Both the position numbers and the translations under genes were made by a program. 64,000 nucleotides of DNA. It comes from Fagopyrum homotropicum (Eukaryota > Streptophyta > Magnoliopsida > Caryophyllales > Polygonaceae). Position 1 is the stretch's first letter. Every line of letters begins with the position of its first letter. This document shows, piece by piece, positions 57,651 to 64,000 of this stretch. The notes under the pieces are model-generated. The model made no database searches. It had not been told where the DNA came from and saw only the letters and a list, made by a program, of their open reading frames with translations. The stretch is from NCBI GenBank assembly GCA_033239125.1, contig BSWB01000008.1:2758001-2822000 (forward strand), in the 5' to 3' direction.

Positions 57651-57898
57651 AGTGTGTAACATTACCAATTTACCAATTCAAATAATTTATATTGAAGCAA
57701 TTTGGTTTACAAGGCTTTTTCTAGTTTTGTGTTTAGTAAATGTACCCCTTGATAAAAGAGTGTGTAGAGTTTGAGAATAAATAAAAAGGTTGGGGTATTT
57801 ACTTAATTGAAACATTAAAAAGTCTATTTACTACTCTAGTTTCTCAAAAAGGCCTAATTACCAAAATTGCCCTAATTTATTTACCTAGTTATAACTAT

Positions 57899-58482
57899 GG
57901 GCTTTTGTTCAGGTACGGTTCAATTAATGCGGTACGGTCGTGCGACCGCCCGTACGGCCGACACGTGTCCCGAGATTTTTTTTTTCTCTTTCCGTAAACG
58001 AATGAAAATTTGTTTGAACTACTATGTTATAATTTATGCACTATTCTCCTATAAACTTTGAACTATTCCCATATAATCCATGAACTATTACTTTTTAATA
58101 TATTTTATCAAATTATTCATAAATTAATCGTTTATATGTTATGAACTATTCAATTGTAATTCATGAACTATCATTTTATAAGTTATGCACTATCCTTTAT
58201 AAATTTTGCACTTTAAACTATTCTATTATAATTGATGAACTATTCTATTATAATTCATGAACTATCCCATAATAAGTTTTGAACTATTACTTTCACTCCT
58301 TTATAAATTTTGCACTATGAACTATTCTATTATAATTTATGAACTATCCTTTTATAAGTTATGAACTATTCCTTAATAAATTTTGAACTATTACTTTCAC
58401 TCGTTTTTGGAAAGAAAGAAAAAAAAAATTTCGGGACACGTGTCGGACGTACCAGAATAATGTGTCTTACCTGAAAGCACCC
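57899..58482. mobile_element. MULE-type MITE with minisatellite core
   Basis: 584 bp with a perfect 9-bp TSD TATAACTAT (57890-57898, 58483-58491), the Mutator hallmark. Inverted ends of about 75 bp include GACACGTGTCCCGA and its complement and start GGG. Between them lies a degenerate tandem array of 'ttgaactatt' units, about 19-20 bp long. No coding capacity. Confidence 0.85.
58040..58400. repeat. Degenerate 'gaactatt' minisatellite
   Basis: More than a dozen copies of a unit like 'tataattcatgaactattc' in the core of the MULE element. Confidence 0.8.
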
Positions 58483-58735
58483 TATAACTATGTTCTATTT
58501 CCATATAATCTAATTAAGATTTAAATTTTAGAAAATTAACCTAGAATTGAATTTTAGACTTTTTAATTGTTTATTCTGGAATAAATATAATATATATATA
58601 TTTTATGACATTATGATAGTGTCATGTTGATCAATAAAACTGATTGCGATCACTTTTTTTAATCAATATATAATATAATGTAATTTATATCGAGCTAGAA
58701 GAAATACGGACAACAAGCTATGCCGTCCACTCTTC

Positions 58736-60235
58736 CTAAATAATGAATTCGATCCTCCTAAAAACAACATCAAATGACATAGGAGACATAACGTTGTCAT
58801 ACAAGACCCGTTGCACCCTCATGAGAATTTCAATAGCATCGGATGCAAGAAAACCAAAAGTGTCGAAAGCAGACAGAAGAAACACATGTTGCTTTTCAAT
58901 ACAAGTTCTCTCATGTTTTGCCACCTTAGCAAAAGCCGCATTACCCACCACAAAAGGCCAACTACCAAAACAAACTAGTGGGGAAACCCCAGTCAAACCA
59001 ATGCAAGCATGTTTTCCACCCACCCATCCAAACACCAAGACATATGTCGGCCTCAATGTGGACCTTCCCTCACGCGGGTCAGTCAAGAAGGGCACAAACG
59101 CCTTCTTTTGAACCAAGACCCTACTCTCCTAAACACATCACACAAAACATCACGGACCAAATTATGCCTATATTTGAAGCTATGGAGTTTTTTACAATGA
59201 ACCGCATGCTCCCCAAAAGCATCCAAAACTCTTCAACAATTAGGCATGGGACAAATCTCATCAACCGGGTATAAAGGAATCATAAGACAATATATACTTA
59301 ATTACCGAGTGATACTCAATCAGGGACATACATTGTCCAAGTCCATCAATGGGTATGGCAAGAAAGAAATCTTGGCTATGTGTTGATTGTAAACACTTGA
59401 AAACCCCTTTTTGTCTAAGGGTCAAATCAAAAGCAACTTCCATCTTCTACACGGTCTTCCTGAAAAGAGCACTCGCCAAAATGCATTGGGCTTTAGAGGG
59501 AAATTGCTCTTGGTTGTAAAGACATAAAGATCAAAACTAGAAATAGAAGTCTGAAGGTTGCCCAAAGCTCCATTAAACTCAGAGGCCATATCCACTGTCC
59601 CGCAAAATGTGGTCTTGAAGCACCCAAGACTAGGCCCTATAGGCAACAAAAGCAAAGGAAGACTTCTTCATAACAGAGTATAATCCAAGCCCCCTAAATC
59701 GGTTAGGCATAAAAGCAAGCCGCCACTGAAGATCTCCAAAAAGGCTCCCACAAACCACAATATCCTCAACTGATCTACAAAGCCCAACATCAAAATAAGT
59801 TATTGCACTCTCCCAATGCTTTGAATAGCAAGTCCTCGGGCCAAAATACAACTTAGCAATACCCATACAAGAACGAAGCAAAAGAAGATCACTCTGCGGG
59901 TTCCTCAATTGTAGAAGGAGATTCATCAACTCAACCGCCTTAACAACTCTTTTCATGATAAGCTCTCTAACATACCCTCCATCTTTACTCACTACTCCAC
60001 CTAACAACTTAACACCAAACGCTGGCCTTGTAATTTCATGTGGAAATAGTCCACCTCTAAGTTTCGACCCATCACACGAAGGCCAAAAGAGCTCAATTTT
60101 GCAAACATTCAACTCGAGGTCTAAAGACGAGCCAAACTCTCGAATGATATCAAGTGCTTTAGCCACCTCCTCATTCCGACCAATAATTGTACTATCATCA
60201 AGATATCAAGCATGTAGAAGAGACTTGTAATTGTC
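58736..60235 (-). pseudogene. RTE-like LINE reverse transcriptase, C-terminal remnant
   Basis: On the minus strand the RT active-site YLDD with 'STIIGRNEEVAKALD' lies near 60205-60170, then 'LNVCKIELFWPSCD' and 'GVKLLGGVVSKDGGYV' (60166-59900), 'LLLLRSCMGIAKLYFGPRTC', 'RLAFMPNRFRGLGLYS', and at 59116-58736 'CIGLTGVSPLV' and 'HVFLLSAFDTFGFLASDAIE'. This order is that of plant RTE-like non-LTR elements. The 5' part of the ORF is missing; there is a stop before YLDD and several shifts. Dead copy. Confidence 0.75.
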
Positions 60236-60262
60236 CCTGATCCTATGTAGAAGGTTATACGC

Positions 60263-60604
60263 TTGGGTTTTCGTGTTTTACAATGTCGTCTTTCAAGTTT
60301 GGTGCACGTTTTGAGTTGTTTGTCTAGAAGGGGTGTTGTGCTTCCTCATCCATCCACTCTTTGGTGTGACAATCAAGTGTCCATCTACATTGCTTCCAAT
60401 CCGGAGTTTCACGAATGTACAAAACGCATTGAAGTAGACTGTCACATCATCCGTAATCTAGTACAAGTTGGAACTATTTCTACTCGACATATCCGTTCTT
60501 CCGAGCAACTAGATGATCTCTTCATCAAGCCTCTCCGTCAATGTTCATTCCATTATCTACTTTTTAAGTTGGGTGTTCAAAATCTTCACACTCCAACTTG
60601 AAGG
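60263..60604 (+). pseudogene. Ty1/copia RNase H end (upstream copy)
   Basis: Reads 'LWCDNQVSIYIASNPEFHEC', 'RIEVDCHIIRN' and 'LDDLFIKPLRQ', typical of the copia RNase H C-terminus, ending in a stop just before a PPT-like 'gaaggg' and an LTR. The same segment recurs at 63780-63990. Confidence 0.85.
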
Positions 60605-60607
60605 GTG

Positions 60608-60777
60608 TGTCGGATATATTTTAGGCTACATATTGTATACTTAGACATTGTATCATATCCCTTTACTTCCTTTATCCTCGCCTTATTTTCCGCCTAGAAT
60701 GTTCCTTTTAGAATATATTGTGGTTTCCTTTTCATGAATAACAAGATATTCATTCACAATGATCAGTCTATTCTTCA
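60608..60777 (+). mobile_element. Ty1/copia LTR (about 170 bp)
   Basis: Starts TGTCGGATAT after a PPT-like run and ends TTCTTCA, directly followed by TGGTATCAGA, a tRNA-iMet PBS. It therefore closes the upstream copia end and opens the downstream one. Confidence 0.75.
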
Positions 60778-63700
60778 TGGTATCAGACTAATCGAACATT
60801 TTCTATTCTACATCTTCTATCTAAATAGTTATTATCACAACTTTCTCCGCAAAATGCAAAGAAAGTTTCTTGGATGGCTCGATCTTTATCCCTAACAAAA
60901 CTTCCAATGAGTTCAAATATTAGAGAAGTGTCAAATCGATGTTGGTCAATTGGCTTCTAAACTTTGTTGATTCCATTCTTCGATCCTCTATTGCCATTCA
61001 TCCGACAGTGAAAGAAGTCTAGACAGATATCTCCGCTCGTTTCTCGGTGGAAAACAATCCCCGTCGACTTCAGATCCAATAGGCGTTGGCTCGTTGTGCA
61101 CGGGAAAATGACTACGTCGTTGTGTACTTCGGTCGTCTCCAACATCTATGGGATGACCTCGATTCCCAACTCTCGGATCAGATTTGCAAGTGCATTCAAA
61201 CATTTACAAATTGATCCGTGTGATGCTTGTCTTCGTGCTAAGACATCTCGCTCGTCTTTTTCTTTAAGTTTCAATCATGCTTTTATTCCTTTTGATTTAA
61301 TTCGTTGTGACGCCTGGGGTCCGTATCATTGTCCATCATCTTGTGGCACGTCTTATTTTCTCTCTATAATTGATGACTAATCCCACTTAAACTGGGTTTA
61401 TCTAAATAAAAATAAATTTGACATTCCTAGAGTTGTTATTCAATTTATTATGATGGTTAAAAATCAATTTAACAAAACCAATAAGATTTTTCACAGCGAC
61501 AACGGATGAGTTTCTTTCTTTAAAAGATTTATGTAACACCAATGAGATTCTTTTTCAACCACATCAAAATGTCGTGTCGAAAGAAAAAAAATCGTCATCT
61601 TTTAAACGTTGCTCGATCTATTCTCTTTCATGCTAATTTTCCTATCAAATTTTGGGTGTGAAACTATCTTAATGGTTGTTATTTAATAAACCGAACTTCT
61701 TCCTTGGTTTTACATGGCAAGACCCCTTATTTTACTCTTTTTGGAAATCAAACGGATTATACATGCATCAAGATTTTTGGTTGTCAAAAATGTATTTTTC
61801 GTGTCAAAAATGTATTTTCTTAGGATTTAATTTTAGATAAAAAAAAGTTATTAAACTATATGCTTTAAATAACGAAAAGTTTTTATCTCACGGAAAACCC
61901 TAAGGGTTGGTGTCATCCCCTATATTTCTTTGCCTACGGATGACGTCATCCCTTCACAACCCTTTTTCCAATCCACATTCAATCAAGATACACCTCTCCC
62001 TACACGATATCCTTCTCTTCCTTATGAACAAGATTTTGTTACCTTACCCGCCCCACCATCCCAAAATAATCAAAATTTCCCTTCCTTATCTCTCCAAATC
62101 ATATTCCATCCTCGAACTAATCTCCCTCTCTCCTATCTTGATTCCTCTAATTTACATTATGTTTTCATTCACGATTCCTCCTTATATACCTCTTCCCCGA
62201 TATCTTCCACGCATCCCACACCTTCATCAGATCACCTTCCTTCTTCGTCTAATACTCTTTCTTCATCTACTCATTTACAATCTATCTCAATCCTCTCCGC
62301 CTGTTCAACCTTTTGTTCCTCCTCGCCACATCTCTCGAATTCCTAAACCTTATGTCTTGCTCGAAGATTACCATTATGATGTTGTCCTTCCGGATCATCC
62401 CTCCTCTTCGACATCATCTTCACTAGGTAACCTATAATCTTTATCTAATTATTACATATTCTAACCTATCCTCTACACACATTAAATTCTTAAATGCAAT
62501 TCAAGCCACTCCTAGACAAGTGTTTGTTTGAGATGCTCTATGATCTCTAGTATAGCGTCATGCCATGTTCAGCAAACTGGATGCACTCAATCGCAATAAC
62601 ACATGGGATATCGTTGATCTTCCCGCTGATAAGTAACCATTAGGCTACAAGTGGGTGTTCAAGGGCAAGCATGATGGCACCATTGAATGGTAAGGCTTGG
62701 CTCGTGGCACTTGGAAACTGAAAAATCGATTTCTTGGACACATTAAGGTATCGATTTCTTTGACACATTTGCGCCTGTTGTGAAATTAGTCTCGGTTAAT
62801 CTCTTTCCTGCAGTAGCTTTGATCAAGAACGAAGAACTACATCAACTCGATGTTTATAACGCCTTCTTACACGGCGACTTGCATGAGGAAGTCTTCATGT
62901 CTCTACCGCCTGGATTCGCTGCTCCAGACACCAGATGGGTGTATCGTCTCAAAAATTCCTTATGCGGACTCCGCCAAACACCTCGTAATTGGTTCTCTAA
63001 GCTTGCATCATCTCTTCGGAATTATGGCTTCTCTCAATCTTGTGCAAACTACTCTCTTTTCTCATTTATTACCCCTTATATATCTCAGTTCGTGTCCTCA
63101 TATATGTTGATGATCTAATCATTGCTGGCAACGTTTCATCTTTTATTTTGAAGTTTAAATCATACATACATTCTTGTTTTCATATGAAGATCCAAGTGTT
63201 TTTAAGTTTTTTTTACGCATCAAGATTTCCCATACTCCCTCTGGTTTGTAGCTCTCCTGACAAAAATATGCTCGGGACATGCTCTTTGATGTTTGATACA
63301 TTCACGCCAAACGAACTACGTTTCATGTGGAAGAAAATCATAATTTGGAAAGCGAAACAAACCCCTTATTTGTTGATCTTGCCAAATATCGACGAGTTGT
63401 TGGACATCTCAGCTCATATATTGTCCGGATCTGAGTTGTGCAATGCATTTATTGTCACAGTTTGTTACACGTCCTACTAAAAATCACGAGGCTATTGTTA
63501 CTCGTGTTCTTCATTATATCAAGCAATCTCTCGGGCAAGGTTTGTTTCTTTCAAAGCATAGTCATTTACACATCAATGTTTATTGTGATGCTCGCTATGC
63601 TACATGTCCTCTCATGAGAAGATCTCTAACATGTTTTTTCATTTTACTTGGCTCATTTCCGATATCATGGAAAACCAAGAAGCAAAACACGGTGTCTCGC

Positions 63701-64000
63701 TCCTCAGTAGAATATAAGTACCAATCCATGGCCATCACTACATGTGAAATCATTTGGATGAAGTCTCTTTTACGCTCTTTTGGTGTTGTGCTTCCCCGTC
63801 TATCCACTCTTTGGTGTGACAATCAAGCGGTCATTTACATTGCTTCCAATCTAGTGTTTCACGAACGTACAAAACACATTGAAGTAGACTGTCACATCAT
63901 CCGTAATTAAGTTGAAGCCGGAACTATTATTACTCAACATATCGATTATTCCGAGCAACGCGATGATCTCTTCACCAAGCCTCTCGGTCAACATCCTTGC
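60778..64000 (+). pseudogene. Ty1/copia element, internal region (decayed, runs off the window)
   Basis: In order: PBS (60778), gag fragment with 'RARENDYVVVYFGRLQHLWD' (about 61085-61190), then directly integrase 'CDACLRAKTSRSSF' and 'FDLIRCDAWGPYHCPSSCGT' (61225-61380), so the rest of gag and protease are deleted. Integrase continues with 'HSDNG' and 'FPIKFWV..YLINRTSS', then a Ser/Pro-rich linker (61900-62430), RT ('LDVYNAFLHGDLHEEVFMSLPPGF', 'YVDDLIIAGN' near 63110) and RNase H ('ISWKTKKQNTVSRSSVEYKY', 'LWCDNQAVIYIASN', 63660-63990). Many stops and shifts. Possibly the Ale lineage, not certain. Confidence 0.85.

Noticed and set aside
58743..59274. Plus-strand frames of 98-122 residues
   Set aside because: They are shadows of the minus-strand RTE-like reverse transcriptase remnant.
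61907..62437. Ser/Pro/Ile-rich frames as a separate gene
   Set aside because: They lie between the integrase and RT of the copia remnant, in the place of its variable linker.

Overview
This is plant nuclear DNA, very probably a eudicot heterochromatic or intergenic region. Evidence: stacked Ty3/gypsy elements of the Athila and chromovirus lineages, tRNA-Asp and tRNA-iMet primer-binding sites, a plant-type snRNA promoter element (USE), PIF/Harbinger and MULE non-autonomous elements, a plant RTE-like LINE remnant and a Ty1/copia remnant. I see no complete host protein gene. The species cannot be told from the sequence.

Nest (1-51.3 kb). At least five insertion levels can be read, most with target-site duplications (TSDs). 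(0) An old decayed Athila-type element on the minus strand (48.1-51.3 kb) was hit by (1) a Tekay/Del-like chromovirus, here called chromovirus 2, minus strand, 42.6-48.1 kb. That was hit by (2) a non-autonomous Athila-type element, the 'outer LARD', minus strand; its parts are 40.07-42.59 kb and 1-2.0 kb, and its 3' LTR lies off the left edge. Its ORF was split by (3) chromovirus 1, minus strand, 2.0-40.07 kb, LTRs of about 2.63 kb. The RT region of chromovirus 1 was split by (4) a plus-strand Athila 'A' element (7.03-34.91 kb). Inside A lie (5) a second Athila of family 'B', seated in A's 5' LTR, and a further non-autonomous element, the 'inner LARD' (26.91-33.51 kb, minus strand), seated in A's 3' LTR. 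The A/B composite has the order LTR(A)-internal(B)-LTR(B)-partial LTR(A)-internal(A)-LTR(A). One unequal crossover between an A element with B and one without B explains this order.

How the parts relate. The two Athila copies encode nearly intact gag-protease-RT-RNaseH-integrase polyproteins with one or two lesions each. The two LARDs lack these enzymes but keep Athila-type tRNA-Asp PBSs, PPT modules and LTR layout, and each carries one ORF: an acidic coiled-coil N-terminus and a C-terminus resembling a catalytically dead integrase. They look like dependants of Athila helpers; the outer LARD shares LTR family B. All these elements carry long imperfect palindromes whose sequence 'word' is specific to the family and recurs upstream of the TATA box, downstream of it, in the PR-RT linker and in the 3' UTR.

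Right arm (51.3-64 kb). In order: a fold-back MITE with six hairpins (52.0-52.3 kb); a tandem repeat region with three U2-snRNA-like units, each with a TATA box and two with a USE (52.9-54.8 kb); a Pack-type PIF/Harbinger element carrying a fragment of a TM9SF/EMP70 membrane-protein gene (55.3-56.8 kb); a possible MITE (57.1-57.65 kb); a MULE-type MITE with a 9-bp TSD and a minisatellite core (57.9-58.5 kb); a decayed RTE-like LINE (58.7-60.2 kb); and decayed Ty1/copia sequence arranged as RNaseH end-LTR-PBS-internal (60.26-64.0 kb).
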